Shown here piece by piece: positions 35,811 to 44,946 of a DNA stretch of 64,000 bases (position 1 is the first letter of the stretch; each line of letters begins with the position of its first letter). The stretch comes from Lachnospiraceae bacterium (GTDB lineage Bacteria; Bacillota; Clostridia; Lachnospirales; Lachnospiraceae): the NCBI GenBank assembly GCA_029054245.1, contig JAIDFQ010000043.1:62001-126000 (forward strand). Direction: 5' to 3'. Under the pieces are notes generated by a model that searched no databases, was not told where the DNA came from, and saw only the letters and a list, made by a program, of their open reading frames with translations. The translations under genes and the position numbers were made by a program.

Positions 35811-36146
35811 CCGCAAGGGCAGCGCAGCAGGTAAGATGGATCATCCGTTAACCAGAGCTGCCACAGCCTGCCGCACATATAACCGTTTCAAGGCTCTGGC
35901 GGAAAAATCAGCAATTTCACTTACAGAATGCTTCACAGCCAGAGGAAAATCGCCATGGACGGCGATTTTAGGAGCCATTAGGCAGGATGCCGCTTGGCTC
36001 CGACTCGTCCGTCTTAAAGTTTCTATGCGCATTCTGTTAGTGAAATCCGATTTTGAAGACGAGACTTGAAACGGTTATATGTGCGGCAGGCTGTGGCAGC
36101 TCTGGTTAACGGGTGATCCATCTTACCTGCTGCGCTGCCCTTGCGG
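35811..36146. repeat. Long inverted-repeat (hairpin) element, about 336 bp
   Basis: The outer arms 35811-35892 and 36065-36146 are reverse complements over 82 bases with a single difference (T35844 opposite G36113, which is a G-U pair in RNA). Further in, 35914-35931 pairs with 36029-36046 with one mismatch, and A-rich 35903-35909 can pair with 36049-36055. The apical part holds two small hairpins: 35946-35954 with 35961-35969 (9 bp), and GGAGCCA/TGGCTCC at the ends of 35971-36001. The whole can fold into one long branched hairpin. No gene-like frame with a ribosome site, no transposase and no clear flanking direct repeat are seen. It could be a MITE-like mobile element relic or a structured RNA. 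Confidence 0.85.
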
Positions 36147-36416
36147 GCTTCGTGACTGCCATGCTTTGCAGGTTGGCAAGTATCCAGTCGGCATTTTTAG
36201 CTTGCCAGCGAGGGGAGAGTGTGGTACATTTAAAAGGTAATTGATCTGCACTGCCTATCTTTGGCGGTGAATGTTCTGCTTTGCATATCCGGCATTTTCT
36301 GCCATACATCCAAAGCAAAAATATGGAAAGAAAAGGGAGGAAGATGCCTTTGAGGGAGTTTTATTGGACATATAAAGTGTTATAATCAATTTTAGTCAGA
36401 AAGCAACAGGATTTTA
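36147..36416. other. Non-coding remainder before recA
   Basis: No credible gene. Small hairpins are present: TGGCAAG (36174-36180) with CTTGCCA (36201-36207), and GCTTTG with CAAAGC within 36279-36317. A minus-strand frame (36318-36106) with CRICKAEHS near its start has no ribosome site and runs into the right arm of the inverted repeat. The stretch may belong to the same element as 35811-36146. Confidence 0.5.
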
Positions 36417-36445
36417 TTGACAAATACGAACGTTTGTTTTATAGT
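36417..36445 (+). promoter_or_regulatory. recA promoter
   Basis: TTGACA at 36417-36422, 17-base spacer, TATAGT at 36440-36445. One LexA-box-like site sits in the spacer and a perfect one lies just downstream. Confidence 0.88.
36427..36439 (+). promoter_or_regulatory. LexA box 1 at recA (one mismatch)
   Basis: CGAACGTTTGTTT matches the Gram-positive SOS box CGAAC-N4-GTTCG except that the second half is GTTT. It lies between the -35 and -10 boxes. Confidence 0.7.
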
Positions 36446-36450
36446 AATTA

Positions 36451-36464
36451 AGAACAAATGTTCT
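36451..36464 (+). promoter_or_regulatory. LexA box 2 at recA (perfect palindrome)
   Basis: AGAACAAATGTTCT is a perfect 14-base palindrome with GAAC-N4-GTTC spacing, 6 bases after the -10 box. LexA bound here would block recA and recX transcription until DNA damage. Confidence 0.82.
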
Positions 36465-36520
36465 TGCGAGAGGTATTCTGACTTTAAAACAGTTCATCAG
36501 GTGAAAAGGAGAAACAACTT

Positions 36521-37564
36521 ATGCAAAAAGAAGACAAATTAAAAGCATTGGACGCTGCGCTTGGGCAGATTGAGAAGCAGTTTGGAAAGGGTGCAGTCAT
36601 GAAATTGGGCGATTCCTCTGCGCATATGAATGTAGAAACCATTCCTACCGGCTCTTTGAGCCTTGATATTGCGCTGGGGCTCGGTGGCATTCCCAAGGGC
36701 AGGATTGTTGAGATATATGGACCGGAATCCAGTGGTAAGACCACAGTTACCCTGCACATGATTGCAGAGGTACAAAAGAGAGGCGGCATCGCAGGGTTTA
36801 TTGACGCGGAACATGCCCTCGACCCTGTTTATGCAAAGAATATTGGAGTAGATGTGGATAATCTTTACATATCCCAGCCGGATAACGGCGAGCAGGCGCT
36901 TGAAATCACGGAGACGATGGTACGTTCAGGGGCAATAGATATTGTCGTAGTTGACTCGGTTGCCGCCCTTGTCCCCAAGGCAGAAATTGATGGCGATATG
37001 GGAGACTCCCATGTGGGATTGCAGGCGAGACTGATGTCCCAGGCGCTGCGTAAACTGACGGCAGTTATCAGCAAATCAAACTGTACCGTTATATTCATCA
37101 ATCAGCTGCGTGAGAAAGTAGGGATTATGTTTGGCAATCCGGAAACGACGACAGGTGGACGTGCGCTTAAGTTTTATTCTTCCGTGAGACTGGATGTAAG
37201 AAGAATAGAGTCCCTTAAACAAAGCGGAGAAGCAATTGGAAATAGAACAAAAGTAAAAGTTGTAAAGAATAAAATCGCGCCGCCCTTTAAGGAGGCTGAA
37301 TTTGATATTATATTTGGTGAAGGCATTTCAGTAGCAGGTGATGTACTGGACTTGGCAGCAAACGTAAACATCGTAAATAAAAGCGGTGCATGGTATTCTT
37401 ATGGTGGCAATAAAATCGGTCAGGGACGGGAAAACGCCAAGCAGTATCTGAAAGACAATGCGGAAATATTTGACGAAATCTCCAGAAAGGTTCGGGAACA
37501 CTACGGATTACAGGATGCCGAGGTTTCCAAAGAAAAGACGGCTGATGACGGTAACGGGAATTAA
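36521..37564 (+). CDS. recA: Recombinase RecA
   Basis: 347 residues. Walker [10 protein letters not shown] at about 67-75, DNA-binding loop region with [28 protein letters not shown], and an acidic C-terminal tail. RecA forms filaments on single-stranded DNA for strand exchange and triggers LexA cleavage. Ribosome site AAAGGAG. The promoter carries two LexA boxes. The last 20 bases overlap recX. Confidence 0.98.
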   Translation: MQKEDKLKALDAALGQIEKQFGKGAVMKLGDSSAHMNVETIPTGSLSLDIALGLGGIPKGRIVEIYGPESSGKTTVTLHMIAEVQKRGGIAGFIDAEHALDPVYAKNIGVDVDNLYISQPDNGEQALEITETMVRSGAIDIVVVDSVAALVPKAEIDGDMGDSHVGLQARLMSQALRKLTAVISKSNCTVIFINQLREKVGIMFGNPETTTGGRALKFYSSVRLDVRRIESLKQSGEAIGNRTKVKVVKNKIAPPFKEAEFDIIFGEGISVAGDVLDLAANVNIVNKSGAWYSYGGNKIGQGRENAKQYLKDNAEIFDEISRKVREHYGLQDAEVSKEKTADDGNGN

Positions 37565-38168
37565 AGAGATAACCAAATCAAGAATGAAAATAGAAATAGA
37601 CGGAGCATTCGCCTTTGTATTATACAAGGGCGAATTGCGCATTTATGGAATAAAGGAAGACAAGGAGCTAAGCGAGGAAAATTATCAGAAAATCCTGACA
37701 GAGGTTCTGCCTAAAAGGGCAAAGCTCCGCGCTATGAATCTTTTGAAAAGCCGCACCTATACTGCCGTTCAATTGAAAGAAAAGTTAGAAACAGGCGGGT
37801 ATCCTAAAAAAATCATTGAAGATGCAATTGCCTATGTAGCTTCTTTCGGCTATATAAATGACAGCCAGTATGCGATGGATTTTATAGAATATAACAAAGA
37901 AAAGAAGAGTAAAAACAGGATTTTCATGGATCTGTATAAAAAGGGCATTCCTAAGGAGTTGATAGAGGAAGCATGGGAGGATGTTGTCGGAGAAGACAGG
38001 CTGGAACTGGAAAAGAAACAGATTATACACTTGATTCATAAAAAAAATTATTCGCTGGAAACTGCGTCATTACAGGAAAAACATAAAATGTTGGCGTTCT
38101 TATATCGTAAAGGATTTTCAAATGAATCGATTAGGAGTGTACTTTCACTTGACATAACTACTATTTGA
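37545..38168 (+). CDS. recX: Regulatory protein RecX
   Basis: 207 residues. I place the start at ATG 37545 ([24 protein letters not shown]), inside the end of recA, because a longer frame upstream only encodes recA in a shifted frame. The body has the three-helix repeats of RecX ([42 protein letters not shown]). RecX inhibits or caps RecA filaments. The 20-base overlap implies coupled translation. Confidence 0.92.
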   Translation: MTVTGIKEITKSRMKIEIDGAFAFVLYKGELRIYGIKEDKELSEENYQKILTEVLPKRAKLRAMNLLKSRTYTAVQLKEKLETGGYPKKIIEDAIAYVASFGYINDSQYAMDFIEYNKEKKSKNRIFMDLYKKGIPKELIEEAWEDVVGEDRLELEKKQIIHLIHKKNYSLETASLQEKHKMLAFLYRKGFSNESIRSVLSLDITTI

Positions 38169-38177
38169 GTTTAAAAT
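38149..38177 (+). promoter_or_regulatory. Candidate rny promoter
   Basis: TTGACA at 38149-38154, 17-base spacer, TAAAAT at 38172-38177, overlapping the end of recX. The leader to rny would be about 120 bases. No other feature in this gap is convincing. Confidence 0.6.
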
Positions 38178-38307
38178 TTAAGTGTTGTAGATTGCTTTTA
38201 GAATGTTTTATTACAATAATTGGCATATCATTCATGTCAGAATTTGTTACATACATTCTATATAGATCAGGGTACAATGAAAACTAAATAAGGAGGTGCT
38301 CCTGTAA

Positions 38308-39855
38308 ATGATGCAAGTTTTGATTGCAATCATCGTCACGCTGGTAGTGGTAGCTCCTATAGCATGGGTTCTGGCGACCAATTATTACAAAAAAGTGTCT
38401 GAAGCCAAAATCGGGAATGCTGAGGAAAAAGCACGTGAGATCATCGATGAAGCATTGAAAACTGCTGAGACCAAAAAGCGTGAGTCCTTGCTGGAAGTAA
38501 AGGAAGAGTCCATTCGCACAAAGAATGAACTTGACAAGGAAATCAAGGAACGCCGTGCCGAGGCGCAGCGTTACGAGCGCAGAGTTCAGCAGAAAGAAGA
38601 GAACATCGATAAAAAATCAGAGGCGATTGAGAAAAAGGAAGCCAGTCTTGCAGCCAGAGAAGAAGAATTGGCAAAGCAGAGGGTTGAAATTTCAAAGCTG
38701 AATGAACAAAGATTACAGGAACTAGAACGAATCTCTGGTTTAACCTCCGAACAGGCAAAAGAATATTTATTAAAAATTGTTGAAGATGAAGTAAAACATG
38801 AAACGGCTGTGATGATCAAAGAAATGGATAATCGCGCCAAAGAAGAAGCAGACAAGAAAGCCAAGGAATACGTGGTTACAGCAATCCAGAAATGTGCTGC
38901 CGACCATGTATCAGAAACTACGATATCTGTAGTTCAGCTTCCTAATGACGAAATGAAGGGAAGAATTATAGGTAGAGAGGGTAGAAATATCAGAACTCTT
39001 GAAACCCTAACAGGTGTGGATTTAATTATTGATGATACACCGGAAGCCGTTATTTTATCAGGCTTTGACCCTATCCGCAGGGAAGTGGCGAGAATTGCGC
39101 TTGAAAAACTAATTGTGGACGGACGTATTCATCCGGCGCGCATTGAAGAGATGGTAGAAAAAGCGCAAAAAGAAGTCGAGATCATGATCAAGGAGGAAGG
39201 TGAGGCAGCTACCTTAGAGGTAGGCGTGCATGGCATTCACCCCGAACTTGTGAGATTGCTTGGTAAGATGAAGTTTAGGACAAGCTATGGTCAGAATGCA
39301 TTAAAGCATTCTATTGAAGTTGCTCAGCTTTCAGGACTACTGGCGGCAGAGCTTGGTCTTGATGTGAGAGTGGCAAAGAGAGCAGGACTTCTGCACGATA
39401 TCGGTAAGGCAGTAGACCATGAAATGGAAGGATCCCATATTCAGCTGGGTGTGGAATTGTGCAGAAAGTACAAGGAATCACCGACTGTCATCAATGCTGT
39501 GGAATCCCATCATGGGGATGTTGAGCCGCAGACTTTGATTGCATGTATTGTACAGGCTTCTGATACAATATCTGCTGCAAGACCAGGAGCAAGACGAGAG
39601 ACACTTGAAACGTACACAAGCAGACTCAAACAGTTAGAAAATATCACAAACAATTTTAAAGGCGTAGATAAATCTTTTGCAATTCAGGCAGGTAGAGAGA
39701 TTCGTGTAATGGTAGTTCCGGAACAGATTTCTGATTCCGATATGGTACTTTTAGCGAGAGATATTTCCAAGCAGATTGAAGCTGAGCTGGAATATCCCGG
39801 ACAGATCAAGATTAATGTAATCAGAGAATCCAGAGTAATTGATTATGCAAAATAA
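38308..39855 (+). CDS. rny: Ribonuclease Y
   Basis: 515 residues. N-terminal membrane helix (about 3-25), long charged coiled coil (to about 200), KH domain ([28 protein letters not shown]) and HD domain ([15 protein letters not shown]). It is the membrane-bound endoribonuclease that starts decay of many mRNAs in Firmicutes. Start could be ATG 38308 or 38311, after AAGGAGG. recA-recX-rny order is common. Confidence 0.96.
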   Translation: MMQVLIAIIVTLVVVAPIAWVLATNYYKKVSEAKIGNAEEKAREIIDEALKTAETKKRESLLEVKEESIRTKNELDKEIKERRAEAQRYERRVQQKEENIDKKSEAIEKKEASLAAREEELAKQRVEISKLNEQRLQELERISGLTSEQAKEYLLKIVEDEVKHETAVMIKEMDNRAKEEADKKAKEYVVTAIQKCAADHVSETTISVVQLPNDEMKGRIIGREGRNIRTLETLTGVDLIIDDTPEAVILSGFDPIRREVARIALEKLIVDGRIHPARIEEMVEKAQKEVEIMIKEEGEAATLEVGVHGIHPELVRLLGKMKFRTSYGQNALKHSIEVAQLSGLLAAELGLDVRVAKRAGLLHDIGKAVDHEMEGSHIQLGVELCRKYKESPTVINAVESHHGDVEPQTLIACIVQASDTISAARPGARRETLETYTSRLKQLENITNNFKGVDKSFAIQAGREIRVMVVPEQISDSDMVLLARDISKQIEAELEYPGQIKINVIRESRVIDYAK

Positions 39856-39883
39856 GTTTATTCAATTTACGGACAAGCTAGCG

Positions 39884-39915
39884 GCAGAATTCATTTTATG
39901 AATTCTGCTGTTTTT
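39884..39915 (+). terminator. Terminator after rny
   Basis: GCAGAATTCA pairs perfectly with TGAATTCTGC over a TTTTA loop, followed by TG and T5. Confidence 0.85.
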
Positions 39916-39919
39916 ATGC

Positions 39920-39990
39920 AATAAGCTGTCACGCTTTGCGAGACAGCGTTTGATACAATAAGCTGTCTCGCAAAACGTGACAGTCATTGT
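39920..39990. repeat. Two opposed hairpin repeats of the AATAAGCTG type
   Basis: Two units lie side by side: CTGTC.CGC-TTT-GCG.GACAG and, 14 bases later, its near reverse complement (one difference in 22 bases). Each unit can fold alone, or both can pair into one 22-bp hairpin. Each is preceded by AATAAG, and the first ends CAGCGTTTGATAC, as the copy at 6768-6806 does. They sit between the rny terminator and the aminotransferase promoter. Confidence 0.6.
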
Positions 39991-40015
39991 ATTAAAAAAA
40001 AAACAAAAATAAATC

Positions 40016-40044
40016 TTGTCTGCCTATAGATGTTATAGTAAAAT
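40016..40044 (+). promoter_or_regulatory. Promoter of the aminotransferase gene
   Basis: TTGTCT at 40016-40021, 17-base spacer, TAAAAT at 40039-40044, about 70 bases before the start codon. Confidence 0.6.
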
Positions 40045-40114
40045 GATATGAGCATTTGATTGTATACAATTATTCAATCATACCATTAAGATACAAGCAG
40101 GAGGGATATGCACT

Positions 40115-41401
40115 ATGAAGGCATATAAGGAACTGAGTGAAAATGAATTGCTTGCGCTGAAAGAGGGTTTGAACAAGCAGTATGAGGAAGCAAAGGCAAA
40201 GGGACTGAAACTGGATATGTCCAGAGGAAAGCCTTCTCCATCCCAGCTGGATATGGAAAGAGACTTTCTGGAAGTCATCAGGTCAGACACTGATTTGAAG
40301 ACCTCATCAGGGGTTGACTGCAGAAATTACGGGCTTTTAGATGGTATACCAGAAGCGAAGAAGCTTATGGCAGATATGATAGGTGTTTCCGAGGATATGA
40401 TTATTGTTTTTGGAAATTCCAGTCTCAATATTATGTATGATACAGTTGCACGTTCCATGCTCTTCGGCGTGCTTGGGAGTACACCATGGTGCAAGCTGGA
40501 TAAGGTAAAATTCTTGTGCCCTGTACCGGGATATGACAGACACTTTGCAATCACAGAGCAGTTTGGCATTGAAATGATTAATATTCCAATGACCTGTGAC
40601 GGACCGGATATGGATCTTGTAGAAAAGTATGTAAATGAGGATCCGGCAGTGAAAGGAATCTGGTGTGTGCCTAAATATTCAAATCCCCAGGGGTATACCT
40701 ATTCAGATGAAACGGTAAAGAGGTTTGCTTCTTTAAAACCGGCTGCCGAAGATTTTAGAATTTACTGGGATAATGCATATGCCATCCACGATTTATATGA
40801 AGATAAAAGCGATCAGTTGCTCGAAATATTGAGTGAGTGTGAGAAAGTAGGAAATGCGGATATGGTTTATGAATTTGTATCCACATCCAAGGTCACGTTT
40901 CCTGGATCAGGAATTTCAGCTCTCGCGTCCTCCAAAGCAAATTTGGACTCTATTAAAAATACGATGACGATTCAGACCATTGGTCCTGATAAATTAAATC
41001 AGCTCCGTCATGTGCTTTACTTTAAAAATATTGACGGAATGAAAGCACATATGATGAAGCATGCGGCGATTATGCGTCCTAAGTTCGAGGCGATTGAAGA
41101 AGTTCTTTTAAAGGAACTTGACGGGCTTGAAATTGGCTCATGGACAAAACCTAATGGCGGTTATTTCATTTCCTTTGACGCAATGGAGGGATGTGCAAAA
41201 GAAATCGTGAATAGATGCAAGGAAGCAGGTGTCGTTCTTACAGGGGCAGGAGCAACCTATCCTTATAAGAAGGATCCCAAGGACAGCAATATCCGTATTG
41301 CACCTACCTTCCCGTCCGAGGAAGAATTATCGATTGCCACAGATTTATTTGTACTTTGCGTAAAGCTGGTCAGCGTGGAAAAACTGCTTGAGAGCAAATA
41401 A
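40115..41401 (+). CDS. PLP-dependent aminotransferase class I/II (aspartate aminotransferase-like)
   Basis: 428 residues. Fold type I: VFGNSSLNIMYDTVARSM near residue 90, KYSNPQGYTYSDE, YWDNAYAIHDL (PLP-contacting Asp and Tyr) and FVSTSKVTFPGSGISAL with the Schiff-base Lys at about 254. It matches the clostridial aspartate aminotransferase group with the start ENELLALKEGLNKQYEEAKAKGLKLDMSRGKP. Likely moves amino groups between aspartate or another amino acid and 2-oxoglutarate; exact substrate not certain. GGAGGG ribosome site. Stands in its own unit. Confidence 0.88.
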   Translation: MKAYKELSENELLALKEGLNKQYEEAKAKGLKLDMSRGKPSPSQLDMERDFLEVIRSDTDLKTSSGVDCRNYGLLDGIPEAKKLMADMIGVSEDMIIVFGNSSLNIMYDTVARSMLFGVLGSTPWCKLDKVKFLCPVPGYDRHFAITEQFGIEMINIPMTCDGPDMDLVEKYVNEDPAVKGIWCVPKYSNPQGYTYSDETVKRFASLKPAAEDFRIYWDNAYAIHDLYEDKSDQLLEILSECEKVGNADMVYEFVSTSKVTFPGSGISALASSKANLDSIKNTMTIQTIGPDKLNQLRHVLYFKNIDGMKAHMMKHAAIMRPKFEAIEEVLLKELDGLEIGSWTKPNGGYFISFDAMEGCAKEIVNRCKEAGVVLTGAGATYPYKKDPKDSNIRIAPTFPSEEELSIATDLFVLCVKLVSVEKLLESK

Positions 41402-41489
41402 TTGCAGCCGTTACAAGCGGCAGCAAATATGCTATAGTAAAGTGTGAGCAGCCTGCAGTAAAGCAGATTGGAACAGGAGTTTAGATAGG

Positions 41490-42026
41490 ATGGAAGAGTT
41501 CAAAAGATTGTCCAGAGATCTGGTAGCCCACGGAGCGATTATTGATTATTATCAGGACACGATACAGGTACCCAACGGCAATATTGTAAAGTGGGATTTT
41601 ATCAAGCATAAGGGAGCTGCCGCAGTAGTGCCGGTGGATAGTGAAGGCCGCCTTATTATGGTGAAGCAGTATCGCAACGCGCTTGACCGGGATACGCTTG
41701 AAATACCTGCCGGAGGGCTGAATGGTGAGTCGGAGCCTTCAAGGGAGGCGGCGGCAAGGGAATTGGAGGAAGAGACAGGATATACAGCAGAATATATGGA
41801 GTTACTTCTCACAATCCGCACGACAGTAGCTTTTTGTAATGAAAAGATCGATATTTATTTGGCAAAGGGACTTAAATCAGGCAAGCAGCATCTGGACGAA
41901 GACGAATATGTCAATGTAGGCGCTTACACGATTGAGGAACTGACAGAAAAGATTTATGCAGGGGAGATTCAGGATTCTAAAACGATTGCCGCGATTCTGG
42001 CATATAAAGATAAATACATCAGATAG
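41490..42026 (+). CDS. nudF: NUDIX hydrolase, ADP-ribose pyrophosphatase type
   Basis: 178 residues. Nudix box GLNGESEPSREAAARELEEETGY fits GX5EX7REUXEEXGU. The N-terminal beta domain (DTIQVPNGNIVKWDFIKHKGAAAVVPV) and LEIPAGGL are typical of ADP-sugar pyrophosphatases (NudF/YqkG). It hydrolyses ADP-ribose to AMP and ribose-5-phosphate. The nudF-spoIIM-xerD neighbourhood resembles that of Bacillus. Ends in a terminator. Confidence 0.88.
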   Translation: MEEFKRLSRDLVAHGAIIDYYQDTIQVPNGNIVKWDFIKHKGAAAVVPVDSEGRLIMVKQYRNALDRDTLEIPAGGLNGESEPSREAAARELEEETGYTAEYMELLLTIRTTVAFCNEKIDIYLAKGLKSGKQHLDEDEYVNVGAYTIEELTEKIYAGEIQDSKTIAAILAYKDKYIR

Positions 42027-42031
42027 TTTTG

Positions 42032-42062
42032 ACAGGCAGTGCATAAGTACTGCCTGTTTTTC
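42032..42062 (+). terminator. Terminator after the NUDIX gene
   Basis: ACAGGCAGT pairs perfectly with ACTGCCTGT over an eight-base loop, followed by T5. Confidence 0.9.
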
Positions 42063-42099
42063 ATATATATATTAAAACCTGAAATTGGGACAATATGTG

Positions 42100-42705
42100 A
42101 TGAACAAAACAGGAAAAGGGAATGTTTACATGCTCTGGTTTTATCTGTTTCTGGGAAGTTTTTTGCTGGGAGTATTGATCATGAACATGGGGGATGAAAT
42201 ATTGCTTTCAGAAAATGGCATTTTCAGTCAGACTTCCGTGAGCAGGCTGAAATATATTGAGGTTGACAGCGGAAGGTTTTTTGGGTATGTCCTGAAACAT
42301 AGGATAAGGGAAGGTGCACTTCTCTTACTTTTGTCCACAACCGGGCTGGGAATTGTTTCGGTTTATGCATGTATCGTCTGGCAGGGAATACTTGCCGGCA
42401 TGACGATTACGACGGCAATCATACGATATGGGATAAGGGGGCTGCTTCTTCTGTTGGGGGGGATGTTTCCCCATCAGTTGCTCTTAATTCCTGCGCAAAT
42501 CATGCTTCTAGGATGGTGTTATGAGAACTGCAGCAGGGGACATTTTTCAGGAAAATACAACCCGCCTTATTACAAAAGCAGAAAACAGCAATATATAAGA
42601 CAGGGAATCGGTCTTTTGTGGATTATTATGGTAATTACAATTGGATGTATATTGGAAAGTTATGTAAACCCAATACTGATTTCAGACCTTGTAAAAATTT
42701 TTTAG
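42100..42705 (+). CDS. spoIIM: Stage II sporulation protein M
   Basis: 201 residues from ATG 42100 (GGGA nine bases upstream; GTG 42097 is possible). Five hydrophobic helices, with a FLGSFLLGVLIMN first helix and a GGMFPHQLLLIPAQIMLLGW segment matching SpoIIM. SpoIIM works with SpoIID and SpoIIP in septal peptidoglycan thinning and engulfment. A candidate SpoIID-like domain is elsewhere in the window (59215-61038). Followed by xerD as in other Firmicutes. Confidence 0.85.
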   Translation: MNKTGKGNVYMLWFYLFLGSFLLGVLIMNMGDEILLSENGIFSQTSVSRLKYIEVDSGRFFGYVLKHRIREGALLLLLSTTGLGIVSVYACIVWQGILAGMTITTAIIRYGIRGLLLLLGGMFPHQLLLIPAQIMLLGWCYENCSRGHFSGKYNPPYYKSRKQQYIRQGIGLLWIIMVITIGCILESYVNPILISDLVKIF

Positions 42706-42897
42706 AATATTTTTTTTACTATATATGGTATTAACACAATTTAGCACTTGCGATATCTGGTATTTTTTTTAGAAATCTTTAGGAATACGTGCAATTAGGG
42801 CAAAAAATGCATTTGATTTTCTTTCTTTTTCTGATTATAATGATACCTATACCCAGTTTATGTAAACGGGAATCGGTGGGGGAGAAGTGTATTTTAG

Positions 42898-43782
42898 ATG
42901 GAAGCGGAAATCAATGCGTTTATTATTTATTTACATAACATCAGGAAAACTTCTGAGAATACAGAAATGTCTTACCGCAGGGACTTGATGAAAGTAAGAA
43001 ATTATATGGAAGAGCAGGGAATCAAGGATGTGAGGAAAATTACATCAACGAACTTGAATTCTTACATACTTTATCTGGAAAAGAACAAATTTTCATCAGC
43101 TACGATATCAAGGAATATTGCGTCACTGAAGGCTTTTTATCACTACATGTATAAAGAAGGGATGGTAAGCGAAGATGTTGCAGAAATGCTTCACGCGCCG
43201 AAAATAGAAAAGAAGATGCCGGAAATTCTTTCCACACAGGAAATCGTCCGGCTGTTAGACCAGCCTTCAGGCGACACGCATAAGGAAATTCGTGATAAAG
43301 CAATGTTAGAGCTTTTATACGCCACTGGAATCAGGGTTACGGAACTTATTACATTAAAACAAAAAGATGTAAACCTTCACATGGGATATCTGATTTGCAG
43401 AGATGCCGGGAAAGAGAGGGTCATTCCTTTTGGAAATGAAGCAAAGAGCGCGCTTGTACGATACCTAGGTGGAACGCGCGCAGCCATGATTTCTGACGTG
43501 GATTCGGAATACTTATTTGTCAACTGTTCGGGACAGCCCATGAGTCGTCAGGGATTTTGGAAATTGATTAAATATTATGCAAAAAAAGCGGGGATTACAG
43601 AAGAAATCACACCACATACGCTGCGCCATTCTTTTGCTGCGCATCTGGTAGAAAACGGAGCAGATCTTCGGAGTGTGCAGGAGATGCTTGGACACTCGGA
43701 TATTTCTACAACACAGATTTATGCGAATATGAATCATAACAGAATACGGGAAGTATATGCGAAATCTCATCCTAGACGATAG
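42898..43782 (+). CDS. xerD: Tyrosine recombinase XerD
   Basis: 294 residues. N-terminal SAM-like core-binding domain (FIIYLHNIRKTSENTEMSYRRDL) and catalytic domain with ATGIRVTELITL (Arg), HTLRHSFAAHL (His-Arg), LGHSD (His) and TTQIYANM (Tyr nucleophile). Length and the nudF-spoIIM context favour the chromosomal dimer-resolving XerD over a phage integrase. The 190-base gap before it is AT-rich with no clear promoter. Confidence 0.9.
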   Translation: MEAEINAFIIYLHNIRKTSENTEMSYRRDLMKVRNYMEEQGIKDVRKITSTNLNSYILYLEKNKFSSATISRNIASLKAFYHYMYKEGMVSEDVAEMLHAPKIEKKMPEILSTQEIVRLLDQPSGDTHKEIRDKAMLELLYATGIRVTELITLKQKDVNLHMGYLICRDAGKERVIPFGNEAKSALVRYLGGTRAAMISDVDSEYLFVNCSGQPMSRQGFWKLIKYYAKKAGITEEITPHTLRHSFAAHLVENGADLRSVQEMLGHSDISTTQIYANMNHNRIREVYAKSHPRR

Positions 43783-43820
43783 AATATTTTGTTAGCTCAG
43801 AGAACGATCCTATACGATGA

Positions 43821-43867
43821 AAAAGAGTCCGCTTACATGTTAAAACGTGTTGGCAGACTCTTTTTTA
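43821..43867. terminator. Bidirectional terminator between xerD and aroF
   Basis: AAAAGAGTC..GC pairs with GC.GACTCTTTT, with an inner ACATG/CGTGT stem. A-run on one side and T6 on the other let it serve xerD (+) and the minus-strand DAHP synthase. Confidence 0.88.
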
Positions 43868-44896
43868 TTATTCATATTCTGCAATATCATAAATCAGCTG
43901 CTCGGTGTCTTTCCAGCCAAGGCAAGGGTCTGTGATGGATTTGCCATAGACGCCGCCGCCTACTTTTTGACAGCCTTCCTCAATGTAACTCTCAACCATA
44001 ACGCCTTTTACCAGTTTGTGAATATCCGCGTTTAGTTTACGGCTGTGCATGACCTCCTTTACAATACGAACCTGCTGTTTAAACTCTTTGTTGGAATTGC
44101 TATGGTTCGTATCAATGATGGAGGCAGGGTTTTTCAGATCGCGCTCGTTATACAGATTGAGGAGCAGGTTCAAATCTTCATAATGATAATTGGGAAGATT
44201 TCCACCGTGTTTATTGGTAGCGCCTCTTAAGACGGTGTGGGCAAGTTCATTACCGTTGGTTTTAACCTCCCACCCCCTGTAGATGAAGGAGTGAGAATGC
44301 TGGGAAGCATAGACGGAATTGAGCATAACCGTTAAGTTGCCGCTGGTGGGGTTTTTCATACCCGCCGGAATGCCGAAACCGCTGACCACGATTCTGTGTT
44401 GTTGATCTTCCACAGAGCGTGCACCGATTGCCACATATGATAAGATATCCGATACATAGCCCCAATTTTCAGGATAAAGCATCTCATCGGCGGCGGTAAG
44501 CCCGGATTCTGCAATGGCACGAATATGCATTTTCCGCATAGCAATCAGACCTGCAAGGAAATCAGGTTTTTGCTCGGGGTCGGGCTGGTGCACGATTCCC
44601 TTATAGCCTTCTCCGGTAGTTCTGGGTTTATTTGTATAGATACGGGGAATCAATATCAGCTTATCTTTTACTTTTTCATTGACCTTTGCAAGGCGGGTCA
44701 CGTAGTCACATACAGCGTCTTCATTATCGGCAGAACAAGGACCAATAATGACAAGGAACTTATTGCTTTTTCCTGTGATGACATCACGGATTTCTTTATC
44801 TTTTTCTTCTTTTAATCTGACCAGGTCGGAAGGGACGGCGAACTGACTCCTGATTTCATCCGGCGTGGGCAGCTTCTTTATAAAATCAAATGACAT
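43868..44896 (-). CDS. aroF: 3-deoxy-7-phosphoheptulonate synthase (DAHP synthase, type I alpha)
   Basis: 342 residues with AAGGAGGAAG before the ATG. Motifs: VIIGPCSADNED, YTNKPRTTGEGYKG, ARSVEDQQHR, GNLTVMLNSVYASQHSHSF, DTNHSNSNKEF and VMVESYIEEG. It joins PEP and erythrose-4-phosphate in the first shikimate step. It is of the AroFGH type found in enterics rather than the AroA(Q)-chorismate-mutase fusion of Bacillus. Feedback amino acid cannot be told from sequence. Single gene; aroF/aroG/aroH naming is arbitrary. Confidence 0.92.
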   Translation of the reverse strand: MSFDFIKKLPTPDEIRSQFAVPSDLVRLKEEKDKEIRDVITGKSNKFLVIIGPCSADNEDAVCDYVTRLAKVNEKVKDKLILIPRIYTNKPRTTGEGYKGIVHQPDPEQKPDFLAGLIAMRKMHIRAIAESGLTAADEMLYPENWGYVSDILSYVAIGARSVEDQQHRIVVSGFGIPAGMKNPTSGNLTVMLNSVYASQHSHSFIYRGWEVKTNGNELAHTVLRGATNKHGGNLPNYHYEDLNLLLNLYNERDLKNPASIIDTNHSNSNKEFKQQVRIVKEVMHSRKLNADIHKLVKGVMVESYIEEGCQKVGGGVYGKSITDPCLGWKDTEQLIYDIAEYE

Positions 44897-44946
44897 TACT
44901 TCTTCCTCCTTGAGTAATCCCGTACATTATAATATACCAAAATAGG

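Noticed and set aside
35836-36069. 77-codon open frame across the long inverted repeat
   Set aside because: No ribosome site, and the frame is a by-product of the palindromic sequence; its mirror frame on the other strand is open for the same reason.
36364-36386. TTGGAC ... TATAAT just upstream of the recA promoter
   Set aside because: The spacer is only 11 bases, too short for a housekeeping promoter; the TTGACA/TATAGT pair at 36417-36445 is clearly better.
42898-43782. xerD considered as an integrase marking a mobile element
   Set aside because: Gene context (NUDIX, spoIIM) and length match chromosomal XerD; no attachment-site repeats or phage genes nearby.
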